Below, in pieces: positions 45,780 through 54,767 of a DNA stretch of 64,000 nucleotides; positions within the stretch are counted from its first letter, which is position 1, and the number at the start of each line of letters is the position of its first letter. The position numbers and the translations under genes are program-made. The stretch is taken from NCBI GenBank assembly GCA_963732005.1, contig CAVSXT010000003.1, positions 1,364,001-1,428,000 on the forward strand, given 5' to 3'. The notes under the pieces were generated by a model that saw only the letters and a program-made list of their open reading frames with translations, was not told the origin of the DNA and did not search any database. The stretch is from JASLEW01 sp963732005 (GTDB taxonomy: Bacteria > Acidobacteriota > Thermoanaerobaculia > Multivoradales > UBA5704).

Positions 45780-46546
45780 ACGAACAGCACGCCCTCCGGG
45801 TGCTTGATCAGCAACAAGTACAACCCCACCACGATCAGGTCGCCGACCACGTCGGTGCGCCCCACCTCCGGCACCATGAACTGGTAGATCAGCTCGATGG
45901 CCTCCAGGATGCCGGTCTCGACGTTGTGCAGCAGGAAGCGATAGACCTGCTGGCTGTAGGGATAGCCGGCCAGCATCTCGCGCACCGAGTGCATGTGCTG
46001 GAAGTCCTGGCAGACGTCCCAGACCGTCGCGTAGCGGCCCTTGATCCGTGGCCGGTCGCTGCTGATCGGCCGGCCGCTGCGGGCGCGGTTCCTGGCCGCC
46101 ACCTCGTAGCCCAGGTGGATGAAGCGCTCGAGCGCCGCGACGTCCTGCGGCGTGGTGCGGCGCAGCACGTCGCCGGTGCGCTCGAGGATCGACTCGACGT
46201 TCTCGAAGGCGCCGGTCTCGAGGTAGTCCAGCAGCTGCGCGGTGACCAGCGGGATCAGCATGTGGATCGGCCCGTAGTTCACCTTGCCGCCGAGGCGGCC
46301 GCGGGTGCTCTCGCGTTGCGCCTCGTAGGCCAGGTCGAAGATGCAGTCTGGCTGGCGGCCGGCCTGCAGCACACGGTCCGCGAGGTCGTAGAACTGCCAG
46401 CCGGTGTTGACTCCCGCCACCAGGACGTATTCGAGCTTGGGACCCAGCTGAGGGGGGCCCCAGCGCCGGCTGCCGTGCTTCTTGCCCAGCGGCGCCAGCG
46501 CCTGGCAGAGGATGACGTTGCGCAGGATCTCGCGGCGGACGTCCAT
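45776..46546 (-). CDS. Unknown conserved protein paired with a TrpD-like gene
   Basis: This 256-aa protein starts MDVRREILRNVILCQALAPL and has no signal or obvious transmembrane segment. Conserved-looking blocks: LEYVLVAGVNTGWQFYDLAD, KVNYGPIHMLIPLVTAQLLD, RYATVWDVCQDFQHMHSVRE. A hydrophobic C-terminus ends VVGDLIVVGLYLLLIKHPEG. I do not recognise the family. It lies 5 nt downstream of the TrpD-like gene on the same strand, so a shared pathway or complex is likely. It was named from context only. Confidence 0.6.
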   Translation of the reverse strand: MDVRREILRNVILCQALAPLGKKHGSRRWGPPQLGPKLEYVLVAGVNTGWQFYDLADRVLQAGRQPDCIFDLAYEAQRESTRGRLGGKVNYGPIHMLIPLVTAQLLDYLETGAFENVESILERTGDVLRRTTPQDVAALERFIHLGYEVAARNRARSGRPISSDRPRIKGRYATVWDVCQDFQHMHSVREMLAGYPYSQQVYRFLLHNVETGILEAIELIYQFMVPEVGRTDVVGDLIVVGLYLLLIKHPEGVLFV

Positions 46547-46551
46547 CGGGC

Positions 46552-47634
46552 TCAAGGCGACAGGGCTGCCGCCGCTGCCCGGCGCAGGGTGTCCGGGGAG
46601 CCCACCTGCTCGACCAGCGCCTCGAGCTTGCGCGCCACGCCGCCGCTCGCCAGGCGCTCGATCGCGTCCTCGACCCCGGCCGCGATCGAGGCGGCACGGC
46701 CGGTCAGGTACAGGGCGACGCCGCTGTTGAGCGCCACCAGATCGCGCTTGGGGCCGGTCTCGACGCCGTAAGCGATGCGCAGGAAGTCCTTGCCGCTGCC
46801 GGCCGCGTCGCGCGGTGCCACGGCGGCTGCCGGCGCGGTGGCGAGGCCGGCCTGCTCGGGAGTGAGGGTGAGGTCGATCTCCTCGCCGTCGCGGAAGCCG
46901 CGCAGGCGGCTGGGGCCGCAGATCGAGACCTCGTCCAGGCCGTCGAGGCCGTGGACCGCCAGGGCGCTCTGGTAGCCCTGGGCCCGGAACAGCGCGGCGA
47001 GCAGGTCGAGCTGCTCCACGCGGTTGATCCCGAACATGCGGTACTTGAGCTTGTACGGCGCGAAGACCGGCACCATCAGGTGATACGGCGTGCTGATGCC
47101 GACGCCGTTGGCGGCCAGACCCTGGCCGAACCGGGTCAGGTTCGCGAGCTCCGGGCTGAGGAACAGCGGCGACTGGAAGGCGACGCCGACGGTGGCGAGA
47201 GCCCGCTCGAGCTGCGGCAGGGTCAGGGCCGGCACTTCGAGGCCGACGGTGCGGAGCACGTCGGCGCTGCCGGCGAGGCTGTTGATGCCGTAGAACGACT
47301 GCTTGGCGACCGCCAGGCCGGGCTCGCCGAGAACCAGCGCCGACAAGGTGGAGACGTTGATCTTGGGGATGCCGGTGCCGCCCGAGCTGGAAATGTCCAT
47401 CAGCTCGGCGGGCAGGCGGATGGGATACGGCCCGGTCCGCCGGGCCATGCCGTCGAGGATGCCCAGCAGCTCGTCCAGTGTCTCGCCCTTGGTCTGCACC
47501 GCGACGGAGAAGGCGAGCAGCCGCCAGCCGCTCGCGTCCTCGCGCAGCTGGCTGTCGACCAGCAGAGCGGTTTCGGCGCGGCTGAGGTCCTGCCGGACCA
47601 TCAGCTTGCGCAGCAGACGCGCCTCTTCGATCAT
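46552..47634 (-). CDS. Anthranilate phosphoribosyltransferase-like protein (TrpD/TrpD2 superfamily)
   Basis: The 360-aa protein has the nucleoside phosphorylase/TrpD fold: an N-terminal helical domain (LLRKLMVRQDLSRAETALLV), then SSSGGTGIPKINVST in place of the TrpD GTGGD...NIST block. KQSFYGINSLAGSADVLRTV replaces KHGNR...GSAD. The phosphoribosyl-pyrophosphate pocket is partly kept, but the anthranilate-contacting HGNR is gone, and no other trp genes are nearby. It is more likely a TrpD2-like or specialised phosphoribosyltransferase than the biosynthetic enzyme. ATG 47634 has GGGGGAG 5 nt upstream. Confidence 0.75.
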   Translation of the reverse strand: MIEEARLLRKLMVRQDLSRAETALLVDSQLREDASGWRLLAFSVAVQTKGETLDELLGILDGMARRTGPYPIRLPAELMDISSSGGTGIPKINVSTLSALVLGEPGLAVAKQSFYGINSLAGSADVLRTVGLEVPALTLPQLERALATVGVAFQSPLFLSPELANLTRFGQGLAANGVGISTPYHLMVPVFAPYKLKYRMFGINRVEQLDLLAALFRAQGYQSALAVHGLDGLDEVSICGPSRLRGFRDGEEIDLTLTPEQAGLATAPAAAVAPRDAAGSGKDFLRIAYGVETGPKRDLVALNSGVALYLTGRAASIAAGVEDAIERLASGGVARKLEALVEQVGSPDTLRRAAAAALSP

Positions 47635-47684
47635 AACGGACTCCCCCAAGCGGGAGTGTAGCGGAAAGCCCGCGGTCCGGCGGA

Positions 47685-48212
47685 TCAGGATCGCGGTGTG
47701 CGGCGGCGGCGGCGCGCCGGGCGGGAGCGCGCCGCTTCGCCGGCGCCGGCGGGGCCGGCGAGGAGGGGGCCGGTGTCCGCCGGCCCCGCCGGCTCTCCGG
47801 CCGGCCGCTGCTCGAGGTAGGCGCCGAGCTCGAACATGGCATCGAGGATCGACAGCACGATGGCGCGCATCTCCTCGCCGCCGGCGCCGAGGCGGCGGAA
47901 ACGATCGAGCAGGCGCTCGTCGCGCAGCGGCGGCACCTGCGACCCGACGCCCGTCAGCAGATAATCGGTGGTCACGCCGACCAGGTTCGCCAACCGCACC
48001 AGGTTGCGCAGGGAAGGCTGATGGGTGCCGCTCTCGTACTTGCTGAGCTTCGACTGCAGGATGCCCAGCTTGCTGCCGAGCTCGCGCTGACTCCAGCCGC
48101 GCTCCTCACGCAGCTCGCGCAGGCGCGCGCCGAGGGCCAGATTGAAGGCGCTCGGCAGCGGTCTGGGCTTCCCCGGGGACGGCGAGGTGCCTTCCTTCGG
48201 CGATTTTCCCAT
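47685..48212 (-). CDS. XRE-family transcriptional regulator
   Basis: In this 175-aa protein, residues about 25-85 form a Cro/CI helix-turn-helix (LRELREERGWSQRELGSKLG, LSKYESGTHQPSLRNLVRLA). A short helical segment and a basic Pro/Arg-rich tail follow. It is divergent from the exported microprotein gene across a 310-bp gap. An ACAAA-N8-TTTGT inverted repeat 38-55 nt upstream of its start could be its operator (autoregulation or control of the divergent unit; inference). The ATG has no obvious Shine-Dalgarno. Confidence 0.85.
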   Translation of the reverse strand: MGKSPKEGTSPSPGKPRPLPSAFNLALGARLRELREERGWSQRELGSKLGILQSKLSKYESGTHQPSLRNLVRLANLVGVTTDYLLTGVGSQVPPLRDERLLDRFRRLGAGGEEMRAIVLSILDAMFELGAYLEQRPAGEPAGPADTGPLLAGPAGAGEAARSRPARRRRRTPRS

Positions 48213-48522
48213 GGCACGACATCATGGAGGCTGAGACGACAAGAAGTCAACAAACAACAAGTTTTGTGCGCTCCGTAAAACATCCTGTCTGTATGCCCTG
48301 AAATCAAGCCCAAGTCGCTGCAGCATCTTGCCGCTCCCGTACCGTGGCACGTCGTTCCAGCTCGCGTTGAGAGGTTGGGAAAATGACGAATCCACGTGTC
48401 AGAGTTACGTCTTTCAACTCAAAGTTGCCACAATAAGGTACATACCGGCGGCCCTTGCCGCCATCCGCGGGTGACCGGAGAGCCATGGAGGCCATTCCCT
48501 CACCCACAGGAGAGGAGGACGC
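48213..48522. other. 310-bp divergent intergenic region between XRE and microprotein genes
   Basis: No gene is seen. The region is more AT-rich than its surroundings. It contains the inverted repeats ACAAA (48250-48254)/TTTGT (48263-48267) and CAACT (48415-48419)/AGTTG (48423-48427). It ends with a strong GGAGAGGAGG ribosome-binding site. Both repeats are candidate operator sites for the XRE protein. No clean -35/-10 pair was identified. Confidence 0.45.
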
Positions 48523-48810
48523 ATGTCTCGAATCCCCTTGCAGTGTCGCGTCGCCGCCCTTGTCGTGGTCCTCGGCTTGATCGTCATCGCCCCGATTCCG
48601 GTGCTGGCGGCCGGCAGCCAGCATCGGGCTCCGGCGGTGGCGGTTGCCGCAGCCCCTCGGGGCCAGGCCGACACCGCTGCCCTCACGCGGTTGGTGCAGT
48701 GGCTGCAGGCGGTGCTCGGCAAGGCGGCCGGGAGCCAGGTCGGCGCCGGCCGCATGGTGGTGAACGCCGGTATCTGCATCGATCCCAATGGGCAGTGCAA
48801 CCCTCACTGA
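48523..48810 (+). CDS. Small exported protein (microprotein precursor), unknown function
   Basis: The 95-aa product has a clear signal peptide (VAALVVVLGLIVIAPIPVLAA, cleavage near residue 30). The mature peptide is about 65 residues. A helix-prone middle (TAALTRLVQWLQAVLGKAAG) is followed by a C-terminal loop GICIDPNGQCNPH, whose two Cys could form a disulfide. A strong GAGGAGG lies 4-5 nt before the ATG. It lies upstream of, and in the same direction as, a TPR gene and next to an XRE regulator. No known toxin, bacteriocin or pheromone family was recognised. A signalling or defence peptide is conceivable but unproven. Confidence 0.65.
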   Translation: MSRIPLQCRVAALVVVLGLIVIAPIPVLAAGSQHRAPAVAVAAAPRGQADTAALTRLVQWLQAVLGKAAGSQVGAGRMVVNAGICIDPNGQCNPH

Positions 48811-48971
48811 GTAACGTTGGGAGGCGGCGCCGCGCCCCGGTAGCAGTGGGGAGCGGTGCCGCCGGCCGTCCCGGCCACCCGCGATCCGTCAAGCTTGATG
48901 AGGGACATACTGCTCCGCGATATGAGAGAATTCTGTAACGATGTATCGTCCAGGCACGACGAGGAGGATTC

Positions 48972-50408
48972 TTGACCGACCATCCGACCCCGACCGAGAT
49001 CGATGGGCTGGTGCGCGGCACCCTCTCCGGCGGCAGCCGGCGGCGGCTGGTGCGGCATCTGCTGCGCGGCTGCCCGCGGTGTTCCCGGCTGCTGGCCCCG
49101 GTGCTCGCCGCGCCCGATCCTGAGGCGCCGGCGGCGACGCAAGCGATCGCCGCGGCGTCCGCGGCTCTTGCGGCTTCCGCGGCTTCCGCGGCTTCCGATG
49201 ATTCCGCTGCCCCCGCGACCTTCGAGAGTTCCACGGACTCGCTGGACCCGCCGCCCTCCGCCGCCCCCCCCTCCCCCTCCGACACCAGTTACGATCGGCC
49301 GATCGCGCGCGCCTGTCTCGTCGCGGTGCGGGGCTTTCAGGAGGTCCGGCGGAGAGAGGCGGGGAGCCGGCTGCGCGGCCTGGTCCGGGTGGAGGCCCTG
49401 TTTGCCGCCGCCTGGGACCTGCGCTACGACGATCCGCACGCGATGGTGCGGATCGCGGAGCTGGCCCTGTTTGCGGCGGAGCGCCTGGACAAGCAGCTCC
49501 ACGGGCGAGCGGCCATCGCCGACGTCCGCGCCCGCGCCTGGGCCGAGCTCGCGAACGCCTACCGGGTCGCCGACGACCTGGCCAAGGCCGAGCAGGCGAT
49601 GGCGCGGGCTGCCGGCTGGCTGCATCGCGGCAGCGGCGACCCCCGACTGCTCGCCCGTGCCGGCGACCTGATGGCCTCCATGCTCGCCGATCAGCGCCGC
49701 TTTGCCGAAGCCGACGAGCTGCTGGGCAAGGTCCACCGGTTCTATCTCCGGATGGGCCAATTCCATCTGGCGGGCCGGGCGATGATCAGCCGCGGCATCT
49801 TCGCCGGCTACGAGGGCCAGCCTCGCCGGGCGCTGGGCTTGCTGGTGCAGGGCGTGGAGCTGATCGACCTCGATCAGGATCCGGCGCTGGCGGTCAGCGC
49901 CGTCCATGCGATCCTGACCAAGCTGGTCGATTGCGGACGCCATCGCCAGGCGCGCATCCACCTCTGGCGCAGCCGCTCGCTGTTCGCGCGCCACGCCAGC
50001 CGGCTGAGCCTGATGCGACTGCGCTGGCTGGAGGGGAGGATCCATGCCGGCCTGGGGGACCTCGAGCGCGCCGAGCGCGAGCTGAGCGCGACCCGCCTGG
50101 GCTTCGCGAACGCCGGCAGCCCCTACAATGCCGCCCTGGTCGCGCTCGACCTCGCCGCTGTCTGGTTGCAGCTGGGCAAGACCGCGGAGGTGCGCCGGCT
50201 GGTCGAGGAGATGATCGCCACCTTCCGCGCCTTGCGCATTGCCCGTGAAGCGGTGGCGGCGCTGCTGATCCTGCGCGAGGCGTGCGATCGCGACGAGGTG
50301 ACGCTCGACCGGATGCAGATGGTGGCGATCCTGCTCACCGAGCTCGAGCGCCAGCCGCAACGCCGGCGGGTGTCCGAGTCCGCGGATGGAACGGGCCTAC
50401 TTCGCTGA
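48972..50408 (+). CDS. TPR-repeat protein with N-terminal Cys/His cluster
   Basis: The 478-aa protein has an N-terminus with HLLRGCPRC, an H-x4-C-x2-C cluster like the zinc-binding anti-sigma (zf-HC2) module but with one extra residue. An Ala/Ser linker, partly a 9-bp repeat tract, follows. About ten TPR-like helix pairs run to the end (AWAELANAYRVADDLAKAEQ, LRWLEGRIHAGLGDLERAER, LDLAAVWLQLGKTAEVRRLV). No membrane segment, so probably cytoplasmic. TTG 48972 is chosen because GAGGAGG lies 4-5 nt upstream. It is encoded 161 bp after the exported microprotein; TPR proteins of this general type can bind peptides (RRNPP family), which motivates a receptor hypothesis. Confidence 0.75.
   Translation: MTDHPTPTEIDGLVRGTLSGGSRRRLVRHLLRGCPRCSRLLAPVLAAPDPEAPAATQAIAAASAALAASAASAASDDSAAPATFESSTDSLDPPPSAAPPSPSDTSYDRPIARACLVAVRGFQEVRRREAGSRLRGLVRVEALFAAAWDLRYDDPHAMVRIAELALFAAERLDKQLHGRAAIADVRARAWAELANAYRVADDLAKAEQAMARAAGWLHRGSGDPRLLARAGDLMASMLADQRRFAEADELLGKVHRFYLRMGQFHLAGRAMISRGIFAGYEGQPRRALGLLVQGVELIDLDQDPALAVSAVHAILTKLVDCGRHRQARIHLWRSRSLFARHASRLSLMRLRWLEGRIHAGLGDLERAERELSATRLGFANAGSPYNAALVALDLAAVWLQLGKTAEVRRLVEEMIATFRALRIAREAVAALLILREACDRDEVTLDRMQMVAILLTELERQPQRRRVSESADGTGLLR
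49140..49205 (+). repeat. 9-bp tandem repeat in TPR gene linker
   Basis: GCGGCTTCC-type units repeat in frame (about 49150-49200), encoding Ala-Ala-Ser tripeptides in the linker between the Cys cluster and the TPRs. Confidence 0.65.
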
Positions 50409-50876
50409 GGGTTCGGCGGGCGGCGCGCCGGCGATCGCCGGCACCGTTGCCGGTTCCTTCGCTGCCCGGCCGACGACCCGCGCCAGCGCCGCCTCGATCC
50501 GCCGGTCGAGCTCCTCGTCGGAGAGCGGCCGGTCCGGGAGCGGCGCCGCCGGCCGGCCGATGCTGTAGCCAAAGCGCTGGAAGCTCTCCAGGATCTCGGC
50601 GGCCAGCAGGCCGCCGGCATGATCGCCAGCCCCGCCGCCCGCGCCGCCCGCCGGCTGGGTGGCGGCAAGCTGGAAGAAGCGCTCCGGCTTCATCCCCACC
50701 TCCTCGAGCACCAGCAGGATATGGCGCAGCTTGAGGTCGATCTTGCCGGTGAAGATGCGGTTCAGGGTGCCGCCACCGAGATTCAACCGGCGCTCGAGCT
50801 CCCGCGTCGACAGCTCCGACAGCTTCACCACCGCCTCGAGCACCTTGGCGTAGCGGCGAATCTCCCCGTCCACCAT
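50397..50876 (-). CDS. Helix-turn-helix regulator of XRE type
   Basis: In this 159-aa protein, residues about 5-65 carry a helix-turn-helix (LSTRELERRLNLGGGTLNRIFTGKIDLKLRHIL, written here as neighbouring blocks of one domain: LSTRELERRLNLGGG, TLNRIFTGKIDLK). A Gly-rich linker and a helical C-terminal domain follow (LSDEELDRRIEAALARVVG). It is convergent with and overlaps the TPR gene by 12 nt, closing the XRE-microprotein-TPR cluster. ATG 50876 has no Shine-Dalgarno, but TAGACT ends 7 nt upstream. Target genes unknown. Confidence 0.75.
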   Translation of the reverse strand: MVDGEIRRYAKVLEAVVKLSELSTRELERRLNLGGGTLNRIFTGKIDLKLRHILLVLEEVGMKPERFFQLAATQPAGGAGGGAGDHAGGLLAAEILESFQRFGYSIGRPAAPLPDRPLSDEELDRRIEAALARVVGRAAKEPATVPAIAGAPPAEPSAK

Positions 50877-50883
50877 GTCGTCG

Positions 50884-50889
50884 AGTCTA
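50884..50889 (-). promoter_or_regulatory. Putative leaderless -10 hexamer
   Basis: TAGACT on the minus strand ends 7 nt before the ATG at 50876. No Shine-Dalgarno is present. It is part of the recurring TANNNT-near-start pattern in this window. Confidence 0.35.
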
Positions 50890-50969
50890 CTACAGGCATG
50901 ACAACGACTTGGAAAAAAAATGGCCAACCAGAGCTGCCATTTCAAAAGCCGGGCACGGACGGACTGACA

Positions 50970-50999
50970 TTGCCGCTGCCGGGCGGCGCGGGATAGCAT
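50970..50999 (+). promoter_or_regulatory. Putative leaderless promoter of the acyl-CoA operon
   Basis: TTGCCG (50970-50975) and TAGCAT (50994-50999) are 18 nt apart, and the -10 ends 6 nt before the ATG at 51006. That fits transcription starting at the start codon. Confidence 0.5.
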
Positions 51000-51005
51000 C
51001 CCGGG

Positions 51006-52162
<1,157 letters not shown>

Positions 52163-52163
<1 letters not shown>

Positions 52164-53173
52164 TGGCCGTGGCCGGCGGCGGCGGCCCGGCGCCGCGACT
52201 GGCGGCATGGACGCTCGACGAGCTGGTGCGGCGCCTGCTCGAGCGCCAGCCGCGGGCGCTCGGCCGCGCCATCTCGGTGCTCGAGAACGCCGGCGAAGGG
52301 GCGGTGACGCCGCGCGACCTGATCGGGCGCATTTACGAGCGCACCGGGCGGGCGCGGGTGGTGGGGATCACCGGCCCGCCGGGAGCGGGCAAGAGCACCC
52401 TGGTGGACCGGCTGGCGCGGCACTGCCGGCAGCGCGGAGAGACGGTGGGCATCCTGGCAGTCGATCCCACCAGTCCGTTCACCGGCGGCGCTCTGCTGGG
52501 CGACCGCATCCGCATGCAGTCGCACTATCTCGACGCCGGCGTCTTCATCCGCTCGATGGCGACGCGCGGCGCCATGGGCGGCCTGGCACGCGCCTCGCGC
52601 GACGCCGTCGACCTGCTCGATGCGGCGGGCTTCGACTGGGTGCTGGTCGAGACCGTCGGCGTGGGCCAGGACGAGGTGGACGTCGTGCGCAGCGTGGACA
52701 CGGTGGTGCTGGTCACGGTCCCCGGCCTCGGCGACGACATCCAGGCCATCAAGGCGGGCATCCTCGAGATCGCCGACGTCTTCGTGATCAACAAGGCCGA
52801 TCGCGAGGGGGTGGAGCGGGTGTGGAAGGACCTGCAGATGATGCTGTCGATCGGCGAGCATGGGGCGTGGCTGCCGCCGCTGGTCAAGGCGGTCTCCATC
52901 CGCGACGAGGGGGTCGATCGTCTGCTCGTCGAGGTCGAGCGTCACCGCGAGCACCTGGTGGCGAGCGGCGAGCTGGCGGTGCGGCGCCGCTCGCACCTGC
53001 GCCTGCGCGTCGAGACGCTGCTGCAGCACCGGGTGGTGGCGGCGGCGGACCGGCTGCTGGGCCTCGACCGCGAGGTGGAGCGCGGCTTCGCGGCGCGGCT
53101 GGATCCCTACCGGGTGGCGGACCGGCTGTTCGCGGGGGTGGTGGGCGCTGCCCGCGGCGAGGGCGCGCCATGA
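52163..53173 (+). CDS. meaB: Methylmalonyl-CoA mutase-associated GTPase MeaB
   Basis: This 336-aa G3E-family GTPase has Walker A GITGPPGAGKST, switch region DPTSPFTGGALLGDRIRMQ, VETVGVGQDEVDVV, and NKAD for guanine specificity. MeaB protects and reloads the adenosylcobalamin cofactor of methylmalonyl-CoA mutase. The mutase itself is not in this window. ATG 52163 overlaps the dehydrogenase stop by 1 nt. The gene overlaps the epimerase by 4 nt. Confidence 0.93.
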
Positions 53174-53580
53174 TCCGCGGTGTCGATCACGTCGGCATCG
53201 CGGTGCGCTCGATCGCCGAGAGCCGCGCCTTCTACGAGGCGCTGGGCCTGGCGGTCGAAGCCGTCGAGGAGGTTCCCGGCGACCAGGTGCGGGTGGCGAT
53301 GATCCCCTGCGGCGCGACCCGCCTCGAGCTGCTCGAACCGACCTCGCCGGAGTCGCCGATCGCCCGCTTCCTCGAGCGCCGCGGCCCTGGCCTGCATCAC
53401 CTCTGCCTGGCCGCCGACGACCTCGCGGCCGCCGACGCCGCCCTGCGCGGCTCCGGCTACCAGGTGCTGCGGCCACAGCCCACCCGCGGCGCCGGGGGCT
53501 GCTGGATCCAGTTTGTGCATCCGCGGAGCGCCGGCGGCGTGTTGATCGAGCTGTCGCAGCCGGAGGAGCCCGAGCGATGA
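53170..53580 (+). CDS. mce: Methylmalonyl-CoA epimerase
   Basis: The 136-aa vicinal-oxygen-chelate enzyme begins IRGVDHVGIAVRSIAESRAF and has metal ligands in DHVGIAV, GPGLHHLCLA and the LIEL Glu near the C-terminus. It interconverts (S)- and (R)-methylmalonyl-CoA between propionyl-CoA carboxylase and the mutase. Coupled to meaB by ATGA and to the following small gene by another ATGA-type overlap. Confidence 0.92.
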   Translation: MIRGVDHVGIAVRSIAESRAFYEALGLAVEAVEEVPGDQVRVAMIPCGATRLELLEPTSPESPIARFLERRGPGLHHLCLAADDLAAADAALRGSGYQVLRPQPTRGAGGCWIQFVHPRSAGGVLIELSQPEEPER

Positions 53581-53918
53581 CCATCCGGCCCGGATCGATC
53601 GTCGTCGTCCACCTCAACAATCCCACCGAGAAGTTCTGGGGCGTGCTGCAGGACCTGGTGATGACCGGCGTCTACCTGCGCGGCATCAGCCTCTCGAGCT
53701 TCGACGACTGGATGGCGCAGGCGGTGCGCGGCAAGGATCAGACGCTGGGGCTCTGCGCCATGTTCGTGCCGCTGTTCCGCGTCGAGCGGGTGTTCCTCGA
53801 CGAGCCGGTGGGCGAGGTCGAGAGCTACCAGCAGCGCTTCGCGCGCCGGGTCGGCGTGCCGGTCGAGCGTTATCTGGGACTGTTCGAAGAGGACGCGGGC
53901 GGCGTCAACGCCAATTAA
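53577..53918 (+). CDS. Small conserved protein of unknown function in the methylmalonyl-CoA operon
   Basis: The 113-aa soluble protein starts MTIRPGSIVVVHLNNPTEKF. It contains a beta-rich core (GVYLRGISLSSFDDWM, MFVPLFRVERVFLDEPVGEV) and ends EDAGGVNAN. The N-terminal half recalls small SH3-like barrels, but no family was recognised. Its ATG overlaps the epimerase stop by 4 nt, so it is certainly translated with the operon. The role is unknown, perhaps regulatory or structural for acyl-CoA metabolism. Confidence 0.7.
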   Translation: MTIRPGSIVVVHLNNPTEKFWGVLQDLVMTGVYLRGISLSSFDDWMAQAVRGKDQTLGLCAMFVPLFRVERVFLDEPVGEVESYQQRFARRVGVPVERYLGLFEEDAGGVNAN

Positions 53919-53920
53919 TT

Positions 53921-53966
53921 TGGCCGCCTTGCCGGCGGCACTAGCCTGGCCGCCTTGCCGGCGGCC
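53921..53966. terminator. Duplicated GC hairpin between convergent genes
   Basis: TGGCCGCCTTGCCGGCGGC occurs twice (53921-53939 and 53947-53965). Each copy can fold as GCCGCC-loop-GGCGGC. They lie between the stop codons of convergent genes and probably act as a bidirectional transcription barrier, though without T-runs. Confidence 0.45.
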
Positions 53967-54749
53967 TCAGAACTGCACGTTGGCCAGGAAGAACGCCGGC
54001 GGATCGATCTTCTTGGCGACCAGGGCGGTGGCGGTCTCGGGGGTGAGCACGAACTGGCCGGCCCGCTCGCGCGTCGGCGTCTTCATCACCAGCTCGATCG
54101 CCGCCACCGCCGGCGGGAAGCGGTCGCGCACCCGCAGCAGGGCGTTGGCTCCGGCCGTCAGGCTCTGGAAGACCGCGGCCTCGGAGCCGGTGGTGACCTC
54201 GAGCAGCAGGCGGTCCGGCTGCGAGCCGGTCCAGATCTCCACTTCCTCGACGCCCTGTGAGCGCAGGAACTGCTGCAGGTCGGCGGTCACCTCGCCGCGG
54301 ACGAAGGGCACGTGCTGCAGGCTCGCCAGATCGAGGTACCCGGCCTTGGAGCGCACCGCCTGGCCGGCCACGGCTTCGCTGGGGCGCCGGGCATTGGGCA
54401 GCTGGCGGCTCGACGGGCGGTGGGTGGCGACGAGGTCGGTCAGCGACCGGTTGGGTGGCGGCGGCGCCTCCTGTCCGGGCACCACGCGGGTCACCCCGAG
54501 GTCGGTGGTGCCGTAATCCTTGCCGTGGTTGGCCGCCTCCGTCCTGGCGACGTCGATCTGGGCCGCGTCCAGGGAGCTCTGCTCGCCGTTGGACAGGGTG
54601 ATGATCGCCTTGCCGTTCTTCACCTCGTACTTGGCGCGGGCGATGATGCTGGTGCCGTCCTTTAGCCAGATGGTGTAGGCGGTGAGCGGCAGGGCGCCGA
54701 GCGCCAGCAGGAGGATGGCCGCGATGGCGGATAGTCGGTACGAGCGCAT
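53967..54749 (-). CDS. Secreted protein of unknown function
   Basis: This 260-aa protein has a signal peptide (MRSYRLSAIAAILLLALGALPLTA). A short beta domain follows (YTIWLKDGTSIIARAKYEVK, KAIITLSNGEQSSLDAAQID), similar to small SH3-like or stress-response modules that read out an ionic or peptide ligand. A linker and a C-terminal domain (VPFVRGEVTADLQQFLRSQG, IWTGSQPDRLLLEVTTGSEA) complete it. Family not recognised. GGGAGGA lies 7 nt before the ATG. The whole upstream gap is a 9-bp tandem repeat. Confidence 0.65.
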   Translation of the reverse strand: MRSYRLSAIAAILLLALGALPLTAYTIWLKDGTSIIARAKYEVKNGKAIITLSNGEQSSLDAAQIDVARTEAANHGKDYGTTDLGVTRVVPGQEAPPPPNRSLTDLVATHRPSSRQLPNARRPSEAVAGQAVRSKAGYLDLASLQHVPFVRGEVTADLQQFLRSQGVEEVEIWTGSQPDRLLLEVTTGSEAAVFQSLTAGANALLRVRDRFPPAVAAIELVMKTPTRERAGQFVLTPETATALVAKKIDPPAFFLANVQF

Positions 54750-54767
54750 GGAAGATCCTCCCTGCCG

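Noticed and set aside
46552..47634. Biosynthetic anthranilate phosphoribosyltransferase TrpD
   Set aside because: The HGNR motif and the standard GTGGD loop are altered, and no trp genes are adjacent, so a tryptophan-pathway assignment is not supported.
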